Positions 1 to 6,133 of a DNA stretch of 13,649 bases are shown here, in pieces (the first letter of the stretch is position 1; every line of letters begins with the position of its first letter). The DNA is taken from the NCBI GenBank assembly GCA_028292305.1, contig JAQGMQ010000821.1, positions 1-13,649 of the forward strand, read 5' to 3'. The notes below the pieces were generated by a model, which was given only the letters and a program-made list of their open reading frames with translations, was not told where the DNA came from and did no database searches. Both the position numbers and the translations under genes were made by a program. The stretch comes from Rhodoferax sp. (GTDB lineage: Bacteria > Pseudomonadota > Gammaproteobacteria > Burkholderiales > Burkholderiaceae_C).

Positions 1-103
1 GCGTCACGCACAGCTCATCGGCAGCTTGCGTCACGCTGCGCAAACGGGCCAGCGTCTCAAACGTCAACAGGCATTGGATGGGTGGGATGCGGACGGCGGC
101 CAT
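1..103 (-). CDS. LysR-family transcriptional regulator, N-terminal fragment
   Basis: Reading the minus strand from an ATG at 101-103 gives an open frame of 34 codons to the window edge. The residues include IQCLLTFETLARLRSVTQAA followed by DELCVT, which is the first helix and start of the helix-turn-helix of LysR-type regulators, in the style of the GcvA subgroup. The protein would act as a cytoplasmic DNA-binding regulator, but its effector domain lies outside the window, so no target can be named. The gene is divergent from psd with 120 bp between the start codons. LysR proteins often regulate a divergent neighbour, but psd is a housekeeping gene and nothing in the gap looks like a clear T-N11-A box. 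Cut by the window end, not a visible pseudogene. Confidence 0.75.
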   Translation of the reverse strand, partial: MAAVRIPPIQCLLTFETLARLRSVTQAADELCVT

Positions 104-165
104 GACGGTATTGTCGTCGCCCGTGTCGGGCTTTTTCCCCACACGGCTGGCCGGAAAGCGCTGGG

Positions 166-171
166 TAGAAT
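166..171 (+). promoter_or_regulatory. putative -10 element of psd
   Basis: TAGAAT (five of six consensus positions) preceded by TGGG lies 52 bases before the psd start. No convincing -35 hexamer is seen 16-18 bases upstream. AGGGGA at 213-218, five bases before the GTG, is the likely ribosome binding site and supports that start. Confidence 0.4.
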
Positions 172-223
172 CGCCGCTCCGTTCGCCGAGATTTCGCCCA
201 AAACATAACAACAGGGGACCGCC

Positions 224-1066
224 GTGTCAGACCGTTCCAAAGTGCTGCCACAGTACCTTTTGCCCAAGCAGGCCATCACCTCCTTCGGCGGCCACATCGC
301 CTCGGCCCAGGCCGGCGGCATCACCACCGGCATCATCCGCTGGTTCGTCGGCAAGTACGGCGTGAACATGCAAGAGGCGGTGAACCCGGACATCACCAGC
401 TACGCCAGCTTCAACGAATTTTTCACACGGGCTCTCAAGCCCGGTGCGCGGCCCATCGCCCAGGCCGACCTCGTGTGCCCGGTGGACGGCGCCATCAGCC
501 AGTTCGGCCCTATCGACCACGACCAGATCTTCCAGGCCAAAGGCCACAGCTATTCGACCACCGCGCTGGTCGGTGGCGATGCGGCGCTGGCCGCGCAGTT
601 CAACGACGGCCATTTCGCCACCATCTACCTGAGCCCGCGCGACTACCACCGCATCCACATGCCTTGCGACGGCCGCTTGCTGCGCATGGTCTACGTGCCG
701 GGCGAGCTGTTTTCGGTGAATCCGGTCACGGCCCGCGGCGTGCCCGGTTTGTTCGCGCGCAACGAGCGCGTGGTGTGCCTGTTCGATTCACCGCTCGGCC
801 CGTTCGTGCTGACGCTGGTGGGCGCCACCATCGTCGGCAGCATGGCCACGGTGTGGCAGGGTGTGATCAACCCGCCGCGCGGCCCGGTGCGCGAGTGGCG
901 TTATGAAGACCAGGACATCCGCCTCAAACAAGGCGACGAAATGGGTCGTTTCCTGCTGGGCTCGACCGTGGTGCTGCTGTTCCCCAAGCTGCCGCTGAAC
1001 TTCAACCCGGCCTGGGCGCCAGGCGGCGCGGTGCGCCTGGGCGGGGTCATGGCGCAGCGCGCCTGA
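224..1066 (+). CDS. psd: phosphatidylserine decarboxylase proenzyme
   Basis: Converts phosphatidylserine to phosphatidylethanolamine, the last step of PE synthesis at the inner membrane. The 280-residue product matches the length of the proteobacterial enzyme. The LGST motif at residues 245-248 is the self-cleavage site: Ser247 becomes the pyruvoyl group of the small alpha chain, leaving 36 residues after Leu244. The charge-relay residues are visible as Asp88 in CPVDGA and His145 in YHRIHMP, at spacings matching Asp90/His147/Ser254 of the E. coli enzyme. The start is GTG, chosen because AGGGGA lies five bases upstream and the first conserved segment (LPQYLLPKQ) begins at residue 8. The gene converges on purU with 9 bp between stops and no obvious terminator there. 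It looks complete and functional. Confidence 0.96.
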   Translation: MSDRSKVLPQYLLPKQAITSFGGHIASAQAGGITTGIIRWFVGKYGVNMQEAVNPDITSYASFNEFFTRALKPGARPIAQADLVCPVDGAISQFGPIDHDQIFQAKGHSYSTTALVGGDAALAAQFNDGHFATIYLSPRDYHRIHMPCDGRLLRMVYVPGELFSVNPVTARGVPGLFARNERVVCLFDSPLGPFVLTLVGATIVGSMATVWQGVINPPRGPVREWRYEDQDIRLKQGDEMGRFLLGSTVVLLFPKLPLNFNPAWAPGGAVRLGGVMAQRA

Positions 1067-1075
1067 GTTCAGCCG

Positions 1076-1924
1076 CTATTTGAAGACGACGGTCTTGTGG
1101 CCGTTGATCAGCACGCGGTGTTCGCTGTGCCACTTTACCGCGCGCGCCAGCACCTGGCTTTCGGTGTCGCGGCCCTGGGCGGTCAGGTCGTCCACCGTGC
1201 GGCTGTGGTCCACGCGGGCCACGTCCTGTTCGATGATCGGGCCTTCGTCGAGGTCGGCCGTCACGTAGTGCGCCGTGGCGCCGATCAGCTTCACGCCGCG
1301 GTCATGTGCCTGGTAATACGGCTTGGCGCCCTTGAAGCTCGGCAAGAAGGAATGGTGGATGTTGATGGCGCGGCCGGCCAGTTTGCGGCACAGGTCGTCG
1401 CTCAGGATCTGCATGTAGCGCGCCAGCACCACCAGCTCGGCGCCTTCGGCCTCGATCACCTCATACGCGCGGCTTTCCGCCTGGGCCTTGGTGGCCGACG
1501 TCACCGGGATGTGGTGAAACGGCACGTTGTAACTGGCCGCCAGCTGGTAGAAGTCACGGTGGTTCGAGACGATGGCGCGGATGTCGAGCGGCAACAGACC
1601 GCTTTTCCAGCGGAACAGCAGGTCGTTCAGGCAATGGCCTTCCTTGCTCACCATCAACACCGTGCGCACCGGCTCCGAGGTAGCGTGCAGGCTCCAGCGC
1701 ATGCCGAAGCTGTCGGCAAAAGGCTTGAGCTGCACGCGCAGCTCGGCAAAGCTCAGCTGGTCGCAGGCGAACTGCACCCGCATGAAAAACAGGCCGGTGT
1801 CGTGGTCGTTGTACTGTGCGGCTTCTTCGATGTTGCCACCGCGCTCGAGCAGAAAGCCCGACACGGCATGCACGATGCCCGTGCGGTCCGGGCATGACAG
1901 GGTAAGGATGTAGGCGTGGTTCAT
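1076..1924 (-). CDS. purU: formyltetrahydrofolate deformylase
   Basis: Hydrolyses 10-formyltetrahydrofolate to tetrahydrofolate and formate, balancing one-carbon pools and supplying formate for the PurT route of purine synthesis. The 282 residues contain an N-terminal ACT domain (about residues 4-80, starting ILTLSCPDRTGIVHAVSGF) and a formyltransferase-fold catalytic domain (about 85-282). Catalytic residues of the family are present: Asn188 and His190 in INIHHSF and Asp226 in DLDEGPI. The frame stays open upstream to 2050, but the ACT domain begins immediately after the ATG at 1922-1924, and the extra 42 residues are arginine/alanine-rich and unlike the family, so the shorter start is used. 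No strong ribosome binding site precedes it. The upstream co-oriented neighbour is the ChaN-like gene 59 bp away; shared transcription is possible but not shown. Confidence 0.96.
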   Translation of the reverse strand: MNHAYILTLSCPDRTGIVHAVSGFLLERGGNIEEAAQYNDHDTGLFFMRVQFACDQLSFAELRVQLKPFADSFGMRWSLHATSEPVRTVLMVSKEGHCLNDLLFRWKSGLLPLDIRAIVSNHRDFYQLAASYNVPFHHIPVTSATKAQAESRAYEVIEAEGAELVVLARYMQILSDDLCRKLAGRAINIHHSFLPSFKGAKPYYQAHDRGVKLIGATAHYVTADLDEGPIIEQDVARVDHSRTVDDLTAQGRDTESQVLARAVKWHSEHRVLINGHKTVVFK

Positions 1925-1952
1925 AACGGCCTGAATTGTCGCAGGATGCCGT

Positions 1953-1974
1953 CTCGCCCGTGCCAGGCGGCGAG
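1953..1974 (-). other. small inverted repeat between chaN-like gene and purU
   Basis: CTCGCC (1953-1958) and GGCGAG (1969-1974) can form a six-pair stem with a ten-base loop just after the stop of the ChaN-like gene on the minus strand. There is no T-tract after it, so it is a weak terminator or chance GC-rich pairing. Confidence 0.25.
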
Positions 1975-1983
1975 CGGGGCCGG

Positions 1984-2844
1984 CTACTGCGCCATCTGCT
2001 TCTTCATGTCCGCGCAGTAGTCTTTTTCGGGCACGGTCGGCGTGGGCCACACGGTGTCGAAAGATGCGGCGTTTTCGCTGCGGCCACCGCTGGCCAGCAG
2101 CCGCACCGATACGCTCGTCAGGTTGGGCGGCAGATGCAGCGGCACGCCCACGAGGCGGTCGACGTGGCCGCTGCCAGCCAGCAGCACCACCACCTTGCCG
2201 GCCACGGCGGCATCGGCCGCGGTGTGTGCCATGGCCACGTCGCGTGCGATCTGGATACGGGCCATGGGCGCAATCTGGCCATCGGGCAACATGCCGCAGT
2301 GGCCCACGCGGATGGCATCGCGCTGCACCTGCAGAGACGCCTCGGGCAGCCGGTCGTCAAGCCGCCGGTCGGCCATCGCCTCGCGCATCCGCGTGCGTGG
2401 CAGGTTGGCGCCCAGCACCGGCACGCCAGCCCGCACGGCGGCCATCACCGCGGGGCCGTAGGCGGGCCATGGCCAACCCTTGACGTCCCACGCCAGCGCG
2501 GCTTGCACCTGCGCGGCGTCGGCGTCGCGCGGCAGGCCGGCGGTGGACCGGCCACGTTCGGCCATCTCGATCACCAATGCAGCCAGCAGGCCCCGGTCGG
2601 CATACGAGCGCACTACCGCTTCGTGGATGCGCTGGTGTTCGGCCGCGTCGTGTTGTTCGCCCAGCAGCAGCACGTCGACTGGCGGCAGCGCCAGGATGCG
2701 CGTGGTGGTCTCGCTTTGCGGCCCGGCGAATCGTGCCGGCAACGGCGTGCACGCGGTCAGCGTGGCCAGCAGGCAGAGCGCCAGCGGCAACGCCCAGGCG
2801 CGCCGCGTGAAAGGAGAACTTGGAGGCGTCAGGTGGATCGACAT
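1984..2844 (-). CDS. ChaN-family (Cofac_haem_bdg) lipoprotein
   Basis: Predicted 286-residue lipoprotein of the ChaN/Cofac_haem_bdg family, whose characterised members are surface or periplasm-facing haem-binding proteins tied to iron supply. A signal peptide (residues 13-31) ends in the lipobox LTAC, so Cys32 would be lipidated. The family motifs follow: LGEQHD (61-66), VIEMAERG (91-98), a conserved AYG/GAN region (128-147), GHCGMLP (181-187) and AGSGHV (223-228). The start at 2842-2844 is chosen because it places a basic n-region just before the hydrophobic core; the frame stays open further upstream to 3069 but that part overlaps azoR and shows no family resemblance. A TAGTAT hexamer at 2852-2857 lies seven bases before the ATG and no ribosome binding site is seen. 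Haem binding here is inferred from family only. Confidence 0.85.
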   Translation of the reverse strand: MSIHLTPPSSPFTRRAWALPLALCLLATLTACTPLPARFAGPQSETTTRILALPPVDVLLLGEQHDAAEHQRIHEAVVRSYADRGLLAALVIEMAERGRSTAGLPRDADAAQVQAALAWDVKGWPWPAYGPAVMAAVRAGVPVLGANLPRTRMREAMADRRLDDRLPEASLQVQRDAIRVGHCGMLPDGQIAPMARIQIARDVAMAHTAADAAVAGKVVVLLAGSGHVDRLVGVPLHLPPNLTSVSVRLLASGGRSENAASFDTVWPTPTVPEKDYCADMKKQMAQ

Positions 2845-2881
2845 GCCTGGAATACTAAGGTGGTTTTCCGGCTTTACGATG

Positions 2882-2968
2882 TCACGCCTCACGCGCTTCC
2901 ATCTCCCGCCCGCCCGGCGCTGGGTCTGCAAGTGAGCACGGGTCCTGCGAGGCGTGATTTGAGCCTCG
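2882..2968 (-). other. competing inverted repeats downstream of azoR
   Basis: In the 160-bp gap between azoR and the ChaN-like gene, TCACGCCTC (2882-2890) is the exact complement of GAGGCGTGA (2949-2957). The second copy also overlaps a separate six-pair stem, CGAGGC (2948-2953) with GCCTCG (2963-2968), loop nine. The two structures cannot form together. No T-tract follows either on the minus strand, so a terminator or attenuator role is only a possibility. Nothing else is recognised in this gap. Confidence 0.3.
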
Positions 2969-3004
2969 GGAAGCTCCCCTGCCAGCGCGCCGACGTGCGG
3001 GAGC

Positions 3005-3613
3005 CTAAGCCGCAGCGAGCGCTTCGGCAGCCTGAAGGTGAGACGCGAGGAAAGGCCCGCGCTCCGCACCGAAGTTCAGCGCCATCGTTCCATGAACGGG
3101 CAAGACGGTGTTGTCGGTCACGCCAAGAAACCCGAAAAGCGCCTGCAAGTAGGGGCTCACGAAGTTGTACGCGTCCATCTGCGGGCCGCCGGTTGCAACG
3201 ATGAAGGTCGCCTTCTTGCCAAGCAGCAGTCCTTTGGGTGCACCGTCGCCATACGAGAAAGTTCGCTGTGCCCGCGTGATCTGGTCGATCCAGAGTTTCA
3301 GCGCCGAGGGCACGCCGAAATTGTGCATCGGTACGCCGAACACATATTCGTCTGCCTGCTCGAGTTCGGAAATCAGCCGGTCCGACAGGCTGAGCACGTC
3401 CGCCTGCTGCGGCGTTCGAACGTCAGGTTGCGCGCGCACGGCACCGACCCATGCGGCGTCGATCGGCGCAATCGGCGATGCGTACAAATCGCGTGACAGC
3501 ACGGTGCCGTCTGGATGGGACGCCGTCCACTGGGCGACAAAGGCATCGGTGACCTGGCGCGTTACGGAGTCGCCATAAAGGGGGCTGGAATCAATGCGAA
3601 GAAGTGTGCTCAT
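3005..3613 (-). CDS. azoR: FMN-dependent NADH-azoreductase
   Basis: Flavodoxin-fold NAD(P)H:quinone/azo oxidoreductase of the AzoR (AcpD) family; such enzymes reduce quinones and azo compounds in two-electron steps using FMN and work as cytoplasmic dimers. The 202 residues match the family length. Visible FMN-contact motifs are SSPLYGDSVTRQ (residues 9-20), MHNFGVPSALKLWIDQ (96-111, equivalent to the MYNF segment of the E. coli protein) and ATGG (140-143). The ATG at 3611-3613 is directly followed by the first beta strand (TLLRIDSS), fixing the start. There is no clear ribosome binding site. The gene is divergent from a TetR-family regulator and has a recognisable promoter with a palindrome near its predicted transcription start, which suggests local repression relieved by an electrophile or quinone. 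Confidence 0.93.
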   Translation of the reverse strand: MSTLLRIDSSPLYGDSVTRQVTDAFVAQWTASHPDGTVLSRDLYASPIAPIDAAWVGAVRAQPDVRTPQQADVLSLSDRLISELEQADEYVFGVPMHNFGVPSALKLWIDQITRAQRTFSYGDGAPKGLLLGKKATFIVATGGPQMDAYNFVSPYLQALFGFLGVTDNTVLPVHGTMALNFGAERGPFLASHLQAAEALAAA

Positions 3614-3629
3614 AAGATGAGAAGGTAAA

Positions 3630-3643
3630 ACGTCACATGACGT
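3630..3643. promoter_or_regulatory. candidate operator of the azoR promoter
   Basis: ACGTCA-CA-TGACGT is a perfect inverted repeat with six-base arms. It sits immediately downstream of the predicted azoR start of transcription, where a bound repressor would block initiation. The divergent TetR-family protein is the likely binder; this is inferred from position only. Confidence 0.5.
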
Positions 3644-3649
3644 CTAAAC

Positions 3650-3678
3650 ATCATATGTCTATTTAACTTAAGCAACAA
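3650..3678 (-). promoter_or_regulatory. sigma70-like promoter of azoR
   Basis: On the minus strand, TTGTTG (complement of 3673-3678) and TATGAT (complement of 3650-3655) are separated by exactly 17 bases. TATGAT matches five of six -10 positions and TTGTTG keeps the TTG of the -35. Predicted transcription start is near 3643, about 30 bases before the azoR ATG. Confidence 0.55.
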
Positions 3679-3710
3679 GTGTCGTTTAAGTAAGCGCTGC
3701 GTAAAACGAC
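3666..3710. promoter_or_regulatory. overlapping inverted repeats in the azoR-tetR gap
   Basis: Two further inverted repeats lie on the regulator side: ACTTAA (3666-3671) with TTAAGT (3686-3691), and GTCGTTT (3681-3687) with AAACGAC (3704-3710). GTAAAACG occurs as a direct repeat at 3625-3632 and 3701-3708, so both ends of the gap share a sequence. This could be a second operator for autoregulation of the TetR gene. Confidence 0.35.
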
Positions 3711-3723
3711 GTAAGCTCGGCCC

Positions 3724-4335
3724 ATGGCCCAGACGCTTCAACCAGACCCGCAAAAAGCGCAAACCGTCGATCCCCGCATCCTGCGCAGCCGCCGCATGCT
3801 GATGGAGGCGCTGGCAAGGCTGTTGACGCGCAAGCCTTGGGACGAGGTGTCGATTCAGGAGATTGCCGATGAGGCCACGTTGAATCGGGCGACGTTCTAC
3901 TTGCACTATCCCGACAAGAACAGCCTGTTGCAGGCCATGGCGGCTGCACGGTTTCAGGAGCTGATCGACCGGCGCGGCCTGTCTTTCAGTGGCTGCGAAG
4001 GGGGGCTTCGGGCTATTGCGCTGGGCGTCTGCGACTACCTCGCCGAAGCGCCGGGTTGCCCGGGCGAGCTCGCCAAGATGCCCATCGAGGGGTCGATCAT
4101 TCCGGTGGTGGAAGGGATATTCCGCGAGGGTGGCGAGGGCCGAACCGCGGTGCCTGGGGTCGATCCGGAACTGGTGGCCACCACGGCCGCTTGGGCCATC
4201 TTCGGCGCTGCGCGGTTATGGCTTCAAACGCAGGACCGGGTTTCGGCGGAGGAGATGGCGGGAAAGATCGAAGCGCTGGTCATGCCGATCTTCCAGAGCG
4301 TCATGCCACAGGCGCTCGGGGTTGACGTTACGTAG
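3724..4335 (+). CDS. TetR-family transcriptional regulator
   Basis: A 203-residue cytoplasmic repressor-type protein. The N-terminal DNA-binding domain is clear: helix 1 around residues 18-36 (ILRSRRMLMEALARLL) and the helix-turn-helix at about 42-65 (VSIQEIADEATLNRATFYLHYPDK), including the usual TFYxHYPDK ending. The C-terminal half (about 75-200) is a ligand-binding helical domain whose ligand cannot be read from sequence. The gene is divergent from azoR across a 110-bp gap with several palindromes, so azoR is the most likely target, plus self-regulation. The ATG at 3724 has only a weak upstream purine stretch; no later in-frame start would keep helix 1 intact. The ligand might be a quinone or similar electrophile by analogy with other azoreductase/quinone-reductase regulators, which is inference. 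Confidence 0.9.
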   Translation: MAQTLQPDPQKAQTVDPRILRSRRMLMEALARLLTRKPWDEVSIQEIADEATLNRATFYLHYPDKNSLLQAMAAARFQELIDRRGLSFSGCEGGLRAIALGVCDYLAEAPGCPGELAKMPIEGSIIPVVEGIFREGGEGRTAVPGVDPELVATTAAWAIFGAARLWLQTQDRVSAEEMAGKIEALVMPIFQSVMPQALGVDVT

Positions 4336-4365
4336 CTGATCGCGAGGGGGTGCGAGCGTGAAAGC

Positions 4366-4389
4366 GCGCCTGGGCGTTAGGCCCGGCGC
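4366..4389. terminator. hairpin between convergent tetR and DUF3567 genes
   Basis: GCGCC-T-GGGC (4366-4375) pairs with GCCCGGCGC (4381-4389) as a nine-pair GC stem with one bulged T and a five-base loop, centred in the 66-bp gap between two convergent stop codons. Position suggests a shared bidirectional terminator, but neither side has a proper T-tract. Confidence 0.45.
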
Positions 4390-4401
4390 ACCTTACTGAA
4401 A

Positions 4402-4725
4402 TCAGTGAATCACCACCGGGTTTTGCGCGAGCTCGGCATAACGCTCCAGCGTGTCTTCCACTTCTTCCTGGGTCGGCGTGTTGAGCCGCCAGGCCGAAAT
4501 GTGCTGCTGGAAAAGTTCGGCCCACGAACCGTCCAGGTACACCTCTTTGCCCGAACGTTTGTCGACGATTTCAAAACCGTGGCGTTCCAGCGCCGGCACC
4601 GGCAGGCCGCCTGACGTCAGCAGGATGCCGGTGGGCATGTCGTTGTCGGCCAAGGCTTCTTCGGGCAGCGCATTGGCTTCCATGTGGACCACTGCAAAGG
4701 ATTCCGAGTCGTAAAGCGTATTCAT
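4402..4725 (-). CDS. DUF3567 family protein
   Basis: A 107-residue soluble protein whose C-terminal part carries the pattern I associate with DUF3567, a small family typical of betaproteobacteria: GFEIVDKRSGKEVYLDG (residues 50-66), then AELFQQHI (69-76), TQEEVEDTLERYAEL (85-99) and the terminal NPVVIH. Function is unknown. The ATG at 4723-4725 is chosen because AAGGA lies about nine bases upstream on the minus strand; the frame remains open to 4974, but that upstream part is serine/arginine-rich and resembles nothing. Between residues 18 and 45 there is a segment (ALPEEALADNDMPTGILLTS) that may be longer than in shorter family members. No signal peptide or membrane segment is seen. It stands alone, 202 bp downstream of the DUF3108 gene, and that gap contains nested inverted repeats. 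Confidence 0.8.
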   Translation of the reverse strand: MNTLYDSESFAVVHMEANALPEEALADNDMPTGILLTSGGLPVPALERHGFEIVDKRSGKEVYLDGSWAELFQQHISAWRLNTPTQEEVEDTLERYAELAQNPVVIH

Positions 4726-4792
4726 GGGGCACAGTCCTTGTTGCGTCCGAAACCGGTTCAAGATACACCGCGAGGCCGAACTCAGGGGTAAA

Positions 4793-4841
4793 CGCGACAG
4801 TTTGCAGTTCAAAAAAATCTGCAAGATGGCAATTTGTCGCG
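4793..4841. repeat. nested inverted repeat upstream of DUF3567 gene
   Basis: The outer arms CGCGACA (4793-4799) and TGTCGCG (4835-4841) are perfect complements and extend to 13-base arms with two mismatches (4793-4805 against 4829-4841). Inside them TTGCAG (4802-4807) pairs with CTGCAA (4819-4824) around a run of seven A (seven U in minus-strand RNA). The element is in the 202-bp gap between the DUF3108 stop and the DUF3567 start. It could be an operator, an RNA structure in the DUF3567 leader, or part of a terminator for the DUF3108 unit; the U-run does not directly follow a strong stem. Confidence 0.45.
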
Positions 4842-4927
4842 CCCGGGGTACAGCGTTTCGGGCTAGTTGGGTTCTAGATTGCAACGATTGGCTCGGTTTC
4901 AAGGTCAGCGGCGCGGTGGACGGCCTG

Positions 4928-6133
4928 TCAGGGTTTCTCGATTTCGAGCAATTTCTCGTCGATGAAATCGCCATTCGACTGCGTCGCCTTCACCCGCACC
5001 GGCAGGTAACTCATGATCGGCGCAAACCACAGCTCGATGCGCGTGTCGAACTCGCGCCGCGGGTTGCGGCTGATCTTCAGGGCCTGCACCGGCCCGTCCT
5101 GCAATTGCACCGTCTCCTCGCCGTCGACGGTGAACAGCCAGACTTCGGCGTCGCGCGGGCCGATGGTCTGCACCGTGATGGTGGTGGCCGGCGGGTATTT
5201 GGTCGGGTCGCCAGCCAGCATGGCCACAATCTGCATGATCACGCTCAAGCGGTCCTGCGCGCCGTTGAGCAACTGGGCTTCGGGCGTGTTGGCGCTGAAG
5301 GTGACCCGGCCCTTGTCGCGCTCGAAATGCGCGGCCACCTCGGTGCGCAACGATTCGGCGTAACGCGTGGGCGCGAGGCCCTGGTCCGTGATCTGGCCTT
5401 TGCTGGCCTGGCTGCGCGTGCCCAAAAGGAAGGCGCTCACGTCGTGCTTGAACTCGTAATTCACGCCGTCCTGCAGCCACAACATCTGGCCTTTGGCGCT
5501 GTAGCTCAGCTTCTTGTATTCGCCGGTCAACGCGTAGCGCAGTCGCGCCGAGCCTGGCAGGCTGAGCACGGCGGCGCCGGGCGGGGCTTCGCGCGGCGGG
5601 CGGGCGGCAGGCGCTTCGGATGCGGCAGGGGCCGGGGGTGTGGCGGCGGCAACCACTTCCGAGGCCGCGGGTGCGGGTGGCTGAGCCTGAGCCTGGGCCA
5701 GGGCCAGGGCCAGGGCTTGTAGCTGCGCGGTTGGCGACGGGTCTACCGCCAGCGCGGTCTCCGATGGCATCGACGGCTCGGCCGCCCCCTCGGCTTGTGG
5801 CTTGGGCCCGAATGTCGCCGCCGGCTTGGCCACCACAGCGCGCGGCTTTCTGGGTGGTGGTTTCGGTGGCGCCAATTTCGGCGTTGGTTTTGCGGTATCG
5901 GGTGGCGCAACGGGCGGGTTCAGCGTCACCGTGCGGGTGGTCAGCGTGCGCAGCGCGGTCGTCGTCACCGCCGGTGCCGGCAAGGGCAACGCGCCCAGTA
6001 CCACCCAGTGCGCCAGCAACACCAGCACGCCGATCACCAGCAGCGCCCGCAACGGAATGCCGCTGCCGGCCGCGCCGGCCGTCGGTGCCACTGGCGCAGC
6101 CTTCAAGGGCGTTGACCCAGGTCGAGCGACCAT
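4928..6133 (-). CDS. DUF3108 protein with TonB-like N-terminal anchor
   Basis: A 401-residue protein with three parts. Residues 28-50 (PLRALLVIGVLVLLAHWVVLGAL) form one membrane segment. Residues 71-180 are a proline/lysine- then alanine/glutamine-rich tether, with a PPKPPPRKP core (89-97) and an (AL)3(AQ)3 tract (140-151). Residues 195-401 form a beta-rich periplasmic domain resembling DUF3108, beginning RLRYALTGEYKKLSYSAKG. The anchor-plus-proline layout resembles TonB, but the C-terminal domain does not, so energy transduction should not be assumed; the function of DUF3108 is unknown. The ATG at 6131-6133 lies inside the end of iclR (31-bp overlap) with a purine-rich AAAGAGG upstream, suggesting translational coupling in an iclR-DUF3108 unit. 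The frame continues upstream but only as a shadow of iclR. Confidence 0.82.
   Translation of the reverse strand: MVARPGSTPLKAAPVAPTAGAAGSGIPLRALLVIGVLVLLAHWVVLGALPLPAPAVTTTALRTLTTRTVTLNPPVAPPDTAKPTPKLAPPKPPPRKPRAVVAKPAATFGPKPQAEGAAEPSMPSETALAVDPSPTAQLQALALALAQAQAQPPAPAASEVVAAATPPAPAASEAPAARPPREAPPGAAVLSLPGSARLRYALTGEYKKLSYSAKGQMLWLQDGVNYEFKHDVSAFLLGTRSQASKGQITDQGLAPTRYAESLRTEVAAHFERDKGRVTFSANTPEAQLLNGAQDRLSVIMQIVAMLAGDPTKYPPATTITVQTIGPRDAEVWLFTVDGEETVQLQDGPVQALKISRNPRREFDTRIELWFAPIMSYLPVRVKATQSNGDFIDEKLLEIEKP
5681..5716. repeat. six-copy hexamer repeat inside DUF3108 gene
   Basis: Six tandem copies of the hexamer C(T/A)G(A/G)GC: two CTGAGC, one CTGGGC and three CAGGGC. In the gene's reading direction they encode (Ala-Leu)3(Ala-Gln)3 in the periplasmic tether. 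Because the unit is six bases, gain or loss of copies by slippage would change tether length without shifting frame. Confidence 0.85.

Noticed and set aside
1067..1075. A terminator between convergent psd and purU
   Set aside because: The nine-base gap and adjacent coding ends show no convincing stem with a T-tract.
1925..2050. Longer 324-residue form of PurU
   Set aside because: The added N-terminal residues run into the ChaN-like gene, are Arg/Ala-rich and precede a perfectly normal ACT-domain start.
1936..3204. A 422-codon plus-strand frame across the ChaN-like gene and into azoR
   Set aside because: It is antisense to two recognisable genes and its product resembles no family; composition is typical of a GC-rich shadow.
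4724..5722. A 332-codon plus-strand frame opposite the DUF3108 gene
   Set aside because: Its glycine/arginine-rich end is only the complement of the Pro/Ala-rich tether and hexamer repeat; no family features.
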